NCBI GenBank assembly: GCA_947644475.1
Contig: CANRZQ010000002.1
Location: 1 to 27,986, forward strand
Length of the DNA: 27,986 nucleotides
Reading direction: 5' to 3'
Source: an uncultured Muribaculaceae bacterium
GTDB lineage: Bacteria > Bacteroidota > Bacteroidia > Bacteroidales > Muribaculaceae
Positions 20,837 to 27,986 of this stretch are shown one piece after another. A program made the position numbers and the translations under genes. The notes below the pieces were generated by a model that searched no databases, was not told the DNA's origin, and was given only the letters and a program-made list of their open reading frames with translations. The stretch's first letter is position 1. Each line of letters begins with the position of its first letter.

Positions 20837-22435
20837 TTAATAGTTGTTTTGAACCAAAGCGGGGTCGGAGTCGAGCTCGCCCTGAGCGATGGGAATGTAT
20901 TTCTTGGAGGGAGACCAAGTGTTGGTGCGGTAGCCGTAGGAGTCGGGCACGAGGGCTGTGGAAGCCTTGTTGGCGTTGGAAACGCCGGCGATGCCCTCGG
21001 CACGCACGAGGTCGAAGTAACGCTTGCCTTCGCCTACGAATTCGAGGTGACGTTCGGTGAGGACGTCGTCAACTGTAACTTTGTCGAGTTCGTCGATGCC
21101 GGCACGAGTGCGGATCATGTTGACCCAAGTGAGGGCTTCGCCTGTTGCGGAGCCGCCTGTGCGGAGCGAGAGTTCGGCAGCGTTGAGAAGGGCCTCGGCA
21201 AGACGGTAAACGCGGAGGTTGTTGCCGTAGTTGAGGTTGATATCCCAGTCGGTGGCGATTTCAGACTGACGGGGACGGTATTTCATGAGCCACATGTGGG
21301 TATCCTGATAGCGGAGGGTGTATTCCACTGAGGGGTCGATAACCCATATGGTAGCGGCGCGGCGAACGTCGTTGTCGGCATACATGTCGTAGGTTTCCTG
21401 ACGCACGGGGAGGAAGCCCCAGCCGTCGTTGCCGGGATTCCAGAGGTCGTCGCCGGGGAAGCCGTTGGGCGAGATAAGACAGGGAAGGATTGTACCGCCG
21501 ATAGCGAGGGGTGAAGACCATCCGCGTTCGTGGTTTGCCTGTTCGTAGTTTACTTCCCAGATTGACTCGTTGCACCATTCGCCGGATTTCAACCAGATGT
21601 CGTTGAAGTCGGGGTTGAGGGAGTAACCGCCGTTGATGACGAGTTTCATGTAGTCGAGCGCTTTGGAGAAGCGGGCTTCGTCGTTCTGGTACATTACCAT
21701 TTCGGCGTAGATCATGTAAGCCATGTCCATGGTTACGCGGCCGAGCTGGCCTTCATCGTCATTGCCTTCCTTATCCTTGTAGTAGCGGCGGGGAAGGGTG
21801 TTGAGAGAGATGAGGTCTTCGAGTTCGGCGATGAGATTATTGTAGACTTCGTCGGCTTTGAGCTGGGGAGCGGTGTAGGAGCCTTCGAGGTTTTCGAGGT
21901 AGAAGGGCACGTTGCCGAAGTAGTGCCAGAGGTTGTTGTAGTAGTATACACGGAGCAGACGGGCCTGAGCCTCGTAGAGGGCGCGGTTTTCTTCGGTAAG
22001 GTTGGCTGCGGCGTACTGCGATGTATATTTGAGCACGTCGTTGCAACGCTTGATACCGGAGTAGTCGACGGTCCAGAGCGACGAGAAGGTGTTGTCCTGG
22101 TTAGCCTCGTAGTTGAAGAGCATGTGCCAGTTCTTCATGTCGTCCTTGTTGGAGCCGCCTACCCAGAAGTTGTCGCCCATGATTTCGGCGTCGATGTTGA
22201 GGGCATTGTATTGGCCCAAGCCCCAGTCGGGCCAGTGGATGGGGTCGTAAGCGGCGACAACGGCTTCGTTGATTGTTTCGTCGGTTGTGTAGTAATCTTC
22301 GAGGGGTTCGCCGGTGGGGTTTTCCACTTCGAGGAAATCGTCGGAGCAACCGGAGGCGAGGAGCGCGGCCACGCCTACCAGGCCCATGGAGAGGCCTTTG
22401 AACGATTTCGGTGCGAAAATATTAAGATATTTCAT
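20837..22435 (-). CDS. SusD/RagB-family outer-membrane lipoprotein
   Basis: 532 residues. The N-terminal segment ends ASGC (Cys30), then SDDFLEVENPTG, the usual start of mature SusD proteins. The body shows the helical TPR-like scaffold (EAQARLLRVYYYNNLWHYFGNVPFYLENL) and the C-terminal SusD pattern (RLAEALLNAAEL, then WVNMIRTRAGID, LTERHLEFVGEGKRYFDLVRAEG, YIPIAQGELD). It caps the SusC barrel and delivers glycan oligosaccharides. The gene lies 26 bp after susC, as in essentially all such pairs. Ligand specificity is inferred from the GH16 partner. Confidence 0.95.
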   Translation of the reverse strand: MKYLNIFAPKSFKGLSMGLVGVAALLASGCSDDFLEVENPTGEPLEDYYTTDETINEAVVAAYDPIHWPDWGLGQYNALNIDAEIMGDNFWVGGSNKDDMKNWHMLFNYEANQDNTFSSLWTVDYSGIKRCNDVLKYTSQYAAANLTEENRALYEAQARLLRVYYYNNLWHYFGNVPFYLENLEGSYTAPQLKADEVYNNLIAELEDLISLNTLPRRYYKDKEGNDDEGQLGRVTMDMAYMIYAEMVMYQNDEARFSKALDYMKLVINGGYSLNPDFNDIWLKSGEWCNESIWEVNYEQANHERGWSSPLAIGGTILPCLISPNGFPGDDLWNPGNDGWGFLPVRQETYDMYADNDVRRAATIWVIDPSVEYTLRYQDTHMWLMKYRPRQSEIATDWDINLNYGNNLRVYRLAEALLNAAELSLRTGGSATGEALTWVNMIRTRAGIDELDKVTVDDVLTERHLEFVGEGKRYFDLVRAEGIAGVSNANKASTALVPDSYGYRTNTWSPSKKYIPIAQGELDSDPALVQNNY

Positions 22436-22461
22436 GATTGATTGTTTCTTTTTAGATTAGG

Positions 22462-25400
22462 TTAGAAAGAGATTTGGGCACCGATAGTGAGAGTGCGGGC
22501 CTGGGGATAGATACCGCGGTCAACGCCGAGCGAAGTAGCGCCGGAGGAGATTTCGGGATCGTAGCCGTGATATTTTGTCCAGGTGCAGAGGTTTTCAGCC
22601 TGGAAGTAGAAGCGGAGGTTCTGAACGGCAACTTTGCGGGTGAGAGCCTGGGGAAGGGTGTAACCGATCACGAGGTTCTTGAAGCGGAAGTATGAGCCGT
22701 CGTATACGTAGATGTCGGAAACCTGCCAGTTGGTGTTGTCGCCGGAAGCGAGACGGGGGTACTTGTTGGAAGTGCCTTCGCCACACCAGCGGCCGAGCAT
22801 CCAGGAGGGGAAGTTACCGGAGTAAACGTCGGTACGGTATGTAGCGTCGAATACGTCGGCACCGTGAACGCCCTGGAAGAAGAGGTTGAGGTCGAAGCCT
22901 TTCCATTCGGCGTTGAGGTTGAGACCGAATGTCCAGTCGGGAGTACCGTTACCGATGTCGGTGCGGTCCTTGTCGGTGATTACGCCGTCGCCGTCAACGT
23001 CGACATAGCGGAGGTCGCCGGGGATTGCGTTGGGCTGAATCATGCCGCCGTCTTTGTTTACATAAGCGCGGACTTCGTCCATGTTCTGGAACACGCCTGC
23101 TGTCTTGTAACCGTAGAAGAAGGGGAAGGGCTTGCCGTTTTCACCGCGGGTAACGGTGCCGGAGATACCTTGCACGCCGTCGAGGTTGATGAAGCCGTCG
23201 TTGTTACCGAGGTTGGTGAGTTCGTTTTTAAGATATGTGGCGTTGCCTTTGAGAGAGATGTTGAAGTCCTGTACGCGGAATTTGTAGCCGAGTTCGAATT
23301 CGAAACCGGAGTTTTTCATGTCACCTACGTTGCCGAGGGGTTTGGATTCACCTACATAAGAGGGGATGGGCATTTCGATGATCATGCCGTTTGTTTTCTT
23401 GATGTAGTAGTCGGCGCTGAATGTGAGCATGTTGTTGAAGAAGCCGAAGTCCAAGCCGAAGTCGGTCTGTTCGGATTCTTCCCATTTGAGGTTGGGGTTG
23501 GCGAGGCGGGAAGCCTTGGAGCCGTTGAATTTGGTAGCGGTCTTGCCGAAGAGGACGTTGTTGCCCATGGCGGTAAGGGATGTGTAACCGAAGTCGCCGA
23601 TGTTGTCGTTACCGTTCTTACCCCAAGATGCGCGGAACTTGAAGTTGGTGAGCCAGTCGCGTGTGGATTCCATGAATTTTTCGTTCATGATATTCCAACC
23701 TGCGGATACGGAGGGGAATGTACCGTATTTGTTGTTGGAACCGAAGCGGGAGGAACCGTCGCGGCGAACAGTCACGGCAATCATGTAGCGGTTGTCGAAG
23801 TCGTAGTTGGCACGGCCGAAGAGCGAAGACATGCGGTGTTCTGTCCAGATGCCGCCGCCTACGCCGTATTGTACGTTGGCGCCGGTGATGTTGCCGTCGG
23901 CGTCTTTCACGTATTCGATGTTGCCGGTGGTGTAGTTGAGGTAAGGCTTGTTGGGGTTAACGAGGTTCCAGCGGCTGCCGCTGAGGTCGTTGCCTTTGTA
24001 TTTGAGGGCTGATTGGCCGAGGACAACACCAACGGTGTGTTTGCCGAAGGTCTTGTTCCAAGAGAGGGTGTTTTCAATCTGCCATGTTGTGGAGTTTGCT
24101 TTGTACATGGAGGCAGAGGTGTGCTGGGCCTGGTTGTTACCGGAGAGGTAGTATTTCTCGGTGGTAGCGCCTTCATTGCCCCAGAAAGAGAGGTCGGCAG
24201 AGTAAGAGAAGCGGTATTTGATGGTATCCCAGAGCTGGAGTTCAGCAGCGAAGTTGGGCACGAATTTGTGCGACCAGTTGCGTGTGGGGTTCTGCTGCAT
24301 GATAGCGAGGGGGTTGTTCATTTCCTGGTATGTGCCGACGCGGCCTACGATGGTGTAGGGGTTGCCGTTGGCATCGCGGTAGAGGTCGTACTGGGGGAAT
24401 GCGTCGATGAGGTCCTGGGCAACTTTGCCTGTGGCAACGGGAGCCACGGTGGGAGCCATGTAGAGGGCAGAGCCAAGGATAGAGCCGAATTCGGAGTTGG
24501 TGCTTACGCCGGTGGAGTGTGTGCGGAGGTAAGCGACGTTGACGGTGAGGTCGAGTTTGTTGAGGAAGTCGCGGTTGGCTTCTTCGTTCATCACGTTGTA
24601 GATGTTGTTGGAGCGGAGGGTGAGGCGGTCGTAGTTGGACTGGCCGTAGTTACCGCCGACGATACCGTCTTGTGTGAAGTAGCCGAGCGAGAGGTAGTAG
24701 TTTACTTTTTCAGTAGCGCCGGAGATGGAGAGGTCGTGGTTCATGACGGGAGCATTGTCGTAGAACACCATGTCCTGCCAGTCCCAGCCGCCGCCTACGA
24801 TGGGGTCGCCGTTGGAGTCGGTGAGGTTGTAGGGATCGGCGTAAGTGGGAGCCTGACCGCCGTTGATGAGTCTCTCGTTTTGAAGGATGGCGTAGTCGGT
24901 GGCGTTGGTCACGTCGCGTTTTTTAGCGGCGGTCTGCCAGCCGTAAGAGAAGTTGTAGTTGATCTGGGCTTTGCCTTGCTTGCCTTTTTTGGTGGTAACG
25001 AGGATTACACCGTTGGCAGCACGGGCACCGTAGATGGCACCTGCGGCAGCATCCTTGAGCACTTCGATGGACTCGATGTCGTTGGGGTTGACAAAGTCGA
25101 GACCGCCACCGATGGGCATGCCGTCGACGATGTAGAGGGGGTCGGAGTTGTTGATGGTACCTGTACCACGGACGCGCACGCGGGGTGCTTCACCGGGCTG
25201 ACCGGAGGAAGAAGTTACGTTCACACCAGCGGCAAGGCCTTTGAGGGCGTTGTCGAGGCGGACGGGAGCCTGGTTTGCGAGGTCGGAAGCGTCGACTTTG
25301 GCAATTGAGGCTGTAACGACTGATTTTTTCATCACACCGTAACCTACGGCAACGACTTCGTCGAGGACGTTGGCGTTGGGCTGGAGTTTGATGGTCATAC

Positions 25401-25674
25401 CGTTTGCGGCTTTGACTTCTTTTGTGTCGTAGCCTACATATGAAACAACGAGGGTTGTGCCGGCGGCGACATCAAGACGGAATTGACCGTCGAGGTCGGT
25501 GACAGCACCTTTGGTGGTACCCTTTTCGATAACTGATACGCCGATGAGGGGTTCGTCCGTCTCATCGACTACGGTTCCGATGATCACGTTTTGTGCATAA
25601 ACGTTGACCGAAAGGAACAGTCCGAGGACAGCGAGCAGAACTCGTGCCGGGATTGATTTTAAGTAGCCTTTCAT
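22462..25674 (-). CDS. SusC/RagA-family TonB-dependent transporter
   Basis: 1070 residues. Signal peptide MKGYLKSIPARVLLAVLGLF and onward, cleaved after VYA (Ala27). Residues about 30-98 are a carboxypeptidase-regulatory-like domain (GTVVDETDEPLIGVSVIEKGTTKGAVTDLDG). The TonB box region is DEVVAVGYG (105-113). The plug follows (about 115-230; RVRGTGTINNSDPLYIVDG, IESIEVLKDAAAGAIYGARAANGVILVTTKKG), then a 22-strand-type barrel ending in the terminal Phe of IGAQISF, typical for outer-membrane insertion. It imports glycan oligosaccharides in the outer membrane with SusD. There is no N-terminal signalling (FecA/STN) domain, so control through an anti-sigma factor is unlikely. Confidence 0.96.
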   Translation of the reverse strand: MKGYLKSIPARVLLAVLGLFLSVNVYAQNVIIGTVVDETDEPLIGVSVIEKGTTKGAVTDLDGQFRLDVAAGTTLVVSYVGYDTKEVKAANGMTIKLQPNANVLDEVVAVGYGVMKKSVVTASIAKVDASDLANQAPVRLDNALKGLAAGVNVTSSSGQPGEAPRVRVRGTGTINNSDPLYIVDGMPIGGGLDFVNPNDIESIEVLKDAAAGAIYGARAANGVILVTTKKGKQGKAQINYNFSYGWQTAAKKRDVTNATDYAILQNERLINGGQAPTYADPYNLTDSNGDPIVGGGWDWQDMVFYDNAPVMNHDLSISGATEKVNYYLSLGYFTQDGIVGGNYGQSNYDRLTLRSNNIYNVMNEEANRDFLNKLDLTVNVAYLRTHSTGVSTNSEFGSILGSALYMAPTVAPVATGKVAQDLIDAFPQYDLYRDANGNPYTIVGRVGTYQEMNNPLAIMQQNPTRNWSHKFVPNFAAELQLWDTIKYRFSYSADLSFWGNEGATTEKYYLSGNNQAQHTSASMYKANSTTWQIENTLSWNKTFGKHTVGVVLGQSALKYKGNDLSGSRWNLVNPNKPYLNYTTGNIEYVKDADGNITGANVQYGVGGGIWTEHRMSSLFGRANYDFDNRYMIAVTVRRDGSSRFGSNNKYGTFPSVSAGWNIMNEKFMESTRDWLTNFKFRASWGKNGNDNIGDFGYTSLTAMGNNVLFGKTATKFNGSKASRLANPNLKWEESEQTDFGLDFGFFNNMLTFSADYYIKKTNGMIIEMPIPSYVGESKPLGNVGDMKNSGFEFELGYKFRVQDFNISLKGNATYLKNELTNLGNNDGFINLDGVQGISGTVTRGENGKPFPFFYGYKTAGVFQNMDEVRAYVNKDGGMIQPNAIPGDLRYVDVDGDGVITDKDRTDIGNGTPDWTFGLNLNAEWKGFDLNLFFQGVHGADVFDATYRTDVYSGNFPSWMLGRWCGEGTSNKYPRLASGDNTNWQVSDIYVYDGSYFRFKNLVIGYTLPQALTRKVAVQNLRFYFQAENLCTWTKYHGYDPEISSGATSLGVDRGIYPQARTLTIGAQISF

Positions 25675-25719
25675 GTGAAAATGATGGGTAGTTATAAAAA
25701 TTGTGATTGGTTTAAATTA

Positions 25720-25727
25720 CAAAACTA
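25720..25727 (-). promoter_or_regulatory. Candidate -7 box TAGTTTTG of the susC operon
   Basis: On the minus strand it matches TAnnTTTG and would give a leader of about 43 nt before the susC ATG at 25674. A -33 TTTG is lacking at the usual distance, as might be expected for a promoter needing an activator. Confidence 0.45.
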
Positions 25728-26154
25728 TGTATGTTTCGGTGGAGGGGATTGGATTAACGGATGTTGTTTTATTCTGCTATTAGGTTTTTAGGATTTTTGC
25801 ATAAGGGCGTGCGCCGGAATAAGCAATTTTAAACGCACTGTTGTGACGGATAAAACGGACCAATCGGAATCAGGTTTTGGATAGTGGTGTGCTGACGCTC
25901 GGGGAGGGTCCATGGTATTTACGACACACATCACAGCCGTATTGCCGTGATTTGCAGCCTATTGTGTCGGGTTCGGTCGAAAAGCAGGATTAATAAATAT
26001 GACCGGATGATTCGGATAATTAAGAAGACAACACAAAGTTATAGTAATTTTTGTGACCAATTCACAAATGATAGGTTAAAATTTATTAAATTATGTTATT
26101 ATTAACTTAATTAACCGAAAGTGTTAAATTGGGGAGAGGGATGAAATAGGGCAA

Positions 26155-26272
26155 TCGAGTTAAATCGAAATATGTCGATTTATTTCGATTTAGGTCGATC
26201 GATTTATTTCGATTTAAATCGAGATAAGTCGAGTTAAATCGAGATATATCGAGATATATCGAATGAAATCGA
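26155..26272. repeat. 10-bp-period TCGA array between susC and rplQ
   Basis: TCGA begins at 26155, 26165, 26175, 26185, 26195, 26199, then 26209 to 26269 every 10 bp: 13 copies with one 4-bp step (TCGATCGA at 26195-26202). Linkers are mainly A/T with some G (TTTATT, GATATA, GTTAAA). The first six positions reproduce the spacing of the array at 15355-15442 exactly. The array ends 9 bp before a REP-like hairpin. Confidence 0.85.
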
Positions 26273-26280
26273 TTATTTTC

Positions 26281-26303
26281 ACAAGCCGGAGGCTTGTGTT
26301 CCT
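26281..26303 (+). repeat. REP-like hairpin, single copy
   Basis: ACAAGCC-GGA-GGCTTGT followed by GTTCCT, identical to 18716-18738. It lies between the TCGA array and the rplQ terminator. Confidence 0.8.
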
Positions 26304-26315
26304 AATGGAAATGAA

Positions 26316-26345
26316 AAAGGCCGCCGGCTGTTGCCGGTGGCCTTT
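26316..26345. terminator. Terminator of the ribosomal alpha operon
   Basis: Stem AAAGGCCGCCGGC (26316-26328) with GCCGGTGGCCTTT (26333-26345), loop TGTT, one mismatch. On the minus strand the right arm ends in a run of Ts. It lies 24 bp past the rplQ stop. Confidence 0.85.
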
Positions 26346-26369
26346 TGGGGTATCCTATGGGGATTTTGA

Positions 26370-26849
26370 TTATTCTGCTGCGGGTGCTTCTGCTGCAGGG
26401 GTTTCTGCTGCGGGCGCATCGGCTTTTTTGCCAGAACGGCGGCTGCGGCGGGTCTTGGGCGCGTCGGCTTTTTTGCCGTTGCCGTAGGTTTCGTTGAAGT
26501 CGACGAGTTCGATGAAGCATGTCTTGGCGTTGTCGCCGAGGCGGTTGCCGGTTTTAAGGATGCGTGTGTAACCTCCGGGACGTTCGCCGATTTTCTGAGC
26601 AACGGTGTTGAAGAGTTCGGTGATGGCGTATTTGTTCTGGAGGTAAGAGAAGACGAGACGGCGGTTGGCCATTGTGTCTTCTTTGGCACGGTTGATCAGG
26701 GGCTCGGCGTACATACGGAGTGCCTTTGCTTTTGCAAGGGTGGTGAATATGCGCTTGTGCATGATCAATGAGATGGTCATATTGGCCAGGAGTGAGTCGC
26801 GGTGTGCTTTTTTGCGGCCCAGGTGGTTGAATGATTTATTGTGTCTCAT
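26370..26849 (-). CDS. rplQ: 50S ribosomal protein L17
   Basis: 159 residues. The L17 core (MRHNKSFNHLGRKKAHRDSLLANM, then TTLAKAKALRMYAEPLINRAK, PGGYTRILKTGNRLGDNAKTCFIELV) covers about residues 1-120. The tail is Ala/Glu/Pro-rich with a basic KTRRSRRSGKK patch, an extension seen in Bacteroidetes L17 and absent from the E. coli protein. It starts 6 bp after rpoA and is the last gene of the operon. Confidence 0.97.
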   Translation of the reverse strand: MRHNKSFNHLGRKKAHRDSLLANMTISLIMHKRIFTTLAKAKALRMYAEPLINRAKEDTMANRRLVFSYLQNKYAITELFNTVAQKIGERPGGYTRILKTGNRLGDNAKTCFIELVDFNETYGNGKKADAPKTRRSRRSGKKADAPAAETPAAEAPAAE

Positions 26850-26855
26850 TGTGTT

Positions 26856-27851
26856 TTATTCTTTGTCGAGTTTGTATTTGGAGATGTCCATTCCGAAGGA
26901 AAGGTTGAGGTTTGTGAGGAGTTCTTCAAGCTCGGTGAGCGATTTTTTGCCGAAGTTGCGGAATTTTAACAGGTCGTTCTTGTTGAAGACGACGAGTTCG
27001 CCGAGGGTCTCGACTTCTGCGGATTTGAGGCAGTTGAGCGCGCGGACAGAGAGGTCCATGTCAACGAGTTTGGATTTGAGGAGCTGGCGCATGTGGAGCA
27101 CTTCTTCATCGAATTCTTCGTTTGTATCGGCTTCGGGAGTTTCGAGAGTGATCTTCTCGTCGGAGAAGAGCATGAAGTGGTAGATGAGGATTTTGGCGGC
27201 TTCTTTGAGCGCGTCCTTGGGAAGGATTGATCCGTTAGTGGTGATTTCAAGCGTGAGCTTGTCGTAGTCGGTCTTTTGGTCGACACGGTAGTTCTCGACT
27301 GTATATTTCACGTTTTTGATGGGCGTGTAGATAGAGTCGATGGCGATTACGTTGAGGTCGTCGTCGCCGGGGTTACGGTTTTCGTCGGCCGGAATCCAGG
27401 AGCGTCCCTTGTTGATTGTAAGGGTGATTGTGAAGGACGCGCCCGGCTGAAGCCGGCAAATCACGAGCTCGGGATTCATTACTTCGAATCCGGTGAGGGC
27501 TTTTGATATGTCGGCGGCAGTGAACTCCTCTTTACCTGACACAGTGATGGTGGTTTTCTCGTTTTCGGTGTCTTCCACGATCTGTTTGAGGTCGACTTTC
27601 TTAAGGTTAAGGATGATGTTTGTCACATCTTCGATAACCCCGGGAATGGTGTCAAATTCGTGTTTAACGCCGTCGATTTTAATAGACGAGATAGCGTATC
27701 CTTCGAGAGAGGAGAGGAGTACGCGACGAAGGGCGTTGCCCACGGTGATGCCATAGCCGGGTTCCAAGGGTTTGAACTCGAATTTTCCGTAGAAGTTGTC
27801 GGCTTCCAACATCAACACTTTGTCGGGTTTCTGGAAAGCTAATATAGCCAT
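26856..27851 (-). CDS. rpoA: DNA-directed RNA polymerase subunit alpha
   Basis: 331 residues. The alpha-NTD (about 1-235) dimerises and binds beta and beta': FEFKPLEPGYGITVGNALRRVLLSSLEGYAI and GVIEDVTNIILNLK are diagnostic. After an acidic linker (TPEADTNEEFDEE) the alpha-CTD (about 255-320) carries the helix-hairpin-helix fold for UP-element and activator contacts (LDLSVRALNCLKSAEVETLGELV-type, LLKFRNFGKKSLTELEELL). It lies between rpsD (22 bp) and rplQ (6 bp), the conserved order. Confidence 0.98.
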   Translation of the reverse strand: MAILAFQKPDKVLMLEADNFYGKFEFKPLEPGYGITVGNALRRVLLSSLEGYAISSIKIDGVKHEFDTIPGVIEDVTNIILNLKKVDLKQIVEDTENEKTTITVSGKEEFTAADISKALTGFEVMNPELVICRLQPGASFTITLTINKGRSWIPADENRNPGDDDLNVIAIDSIYTPIKNVKYTVENYRVDQKTDYDKLTLEITTNGSILPKDALKEAAKILIYHFMLFSDEKITLETPEADTNEEFDEEVLHMRQLLKSKLVDMDLSVRALNCLKSAEVETLGELVVFNKNDLLKFRNFGKKSLTELEELLTNLNLSFGMDISKYKLDKE

Positions 27852-27873
27852 GGATCAGGTGATTAGGAGTTAA

Positions 27874-27986
27874 TTATTTAGAATAGAGCTCGACGATGAG
27901 TTGCTCTTTGATGTTTTCGGGGATGTCTTCGCGGGCAGGCACGTGAAGGAATTTACCTGCTTTCTGAGTTTCATCCCATTCGATCC
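27874..27986 (-). CDS. rpsD: 30S ribosomal protein S4, C-terminal fragment (cut by window edge)
   Basis: The last 37 codons are present: IEWDETQKAGKFLHVPARED, then IPENIKEQLIVELYSK and TAA at 27874-27876. The ending PENIKEQLIVELYSK is the conserved S4 C-terminus. The gene runs beyond the right edge; it is the upstream neighbour of rpoA in the alpha operon. S4 nucleates 30S assembly on 16S rRNA. Confidence 0.95.
   Translation of the reverse strand, partial: IEWDETQKAGKFLHVPAREDIPENIKEQLIVELYSK

Larger units (their letters stand above)
25675..26369. other. Long gap between susC and rplQ
   Basis: About 700 bp without a recognisable gene. It holds the susC promoter region, AT-rich sequence (26030-26120), a TCGA array, a REP-like hairpin and the rplQ terminator. 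No regulator (HTCS, AraC, sigma/anti-sigma) is encoded. A second TAnnTTTG match on the minus strand (TAACTTTG, 26034-26041) has no good -33 box. Confidence 0.55.

Noticed and set aside
22864..25308. Two long plus-strand open frames (382 and 431 codons)
   Set aside because: Both are antisense to the clear SusC gene and have the same Val/Gly/Glu-rich shadow composition.
25930..25960. Imperfect palindrome ATCACaGC...GCcGTGAT as a regulator site upstream of susC
   Set aside because: Short, mismatched, 260 bp from the start codon and without a second copy; too weak to list.

Overview
The window looks like chromosome from a Bacteroidales bacterium, possibly a gut member of the Muribaculaceae. The order-level call rests on SusC/SusD pairs, BACON-domain lipoproteins, a DUF4270 lipoprotein, Bacteroidetes-type promoters (TTTG, about 19 bp, TAnnTTTG), purine-poor leaders and lipoproteins with short signal peptides. 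The family-level guess is inference. No rRNA, tRNA, CRISPR array, integrase or complete insertion sequence was seen.

Layout. 1-600 is a non-coding block built from a palindromic, MITE-like repeat, followed on the minus strand by a small lipoprotein gene with an in-frame open extension past its stop. From 1867 to 5530 the plus strand carries a degenerate GT5 (glycogen synthase-like) protein, a DUF4270 lipoprotein and a stand-alone malic enzyme. 5531-5944 holds a truncated second copy of the palindromic repeat and two REP-like hairpins. 5945-10351 is one very large gene for a strawberry-notch-type SF2 helicase. It is followed by a secreted C1 aminopeptidase and a SPOR lipoprotein (probable operon), a shared terminator and a convergent LEA-like lipoprotein. 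Then come frr, an FKBP-type prolyl isomerase, metX and hom (homoserine to methionine/threonine metabolism).

16676-17125 is an AT-rich gap that seems to hold its own small transcription unit: an inverted repeat, an operator-like palindrome, a consensus Bacteroidetes promoter, a 52-codon ORF starting right at the promoter and a bidirectional terminator. From 25674 back to 17196, on the minus strand, lies a compact polysaccharide-utilisation locus: SusC, SusD, a surface glycan-binding lipoprotein with two duplicated C-terminal domains, and a BACON-GH16 beta-glucanase lipoprotein. The expected substrate is a beta-1,3-glucan (laminarin) or mixed-linkage glucan. SusD presents the glycan with the binding lipoprotein, GH16 cuts it at the surface and SusC imports the oligosaccharides with TonB energy. 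No regulator for it is in the window. The window ends in the rpsD-rpoA-rplQ part of the ribosomal alpha operon (minus strand).

The most unusual structure is a family of intergenic arrays in which TCGA recurs every 10 bp, at 15355-15442, 20762-20805 and 26155-26272. The two long arrays share one 4-bp phase slip at the same place. REP-like hairpins (ACAAGCC-GGA-GGCTTGT followed by GTTCCT) also sit at three places around the PUL.
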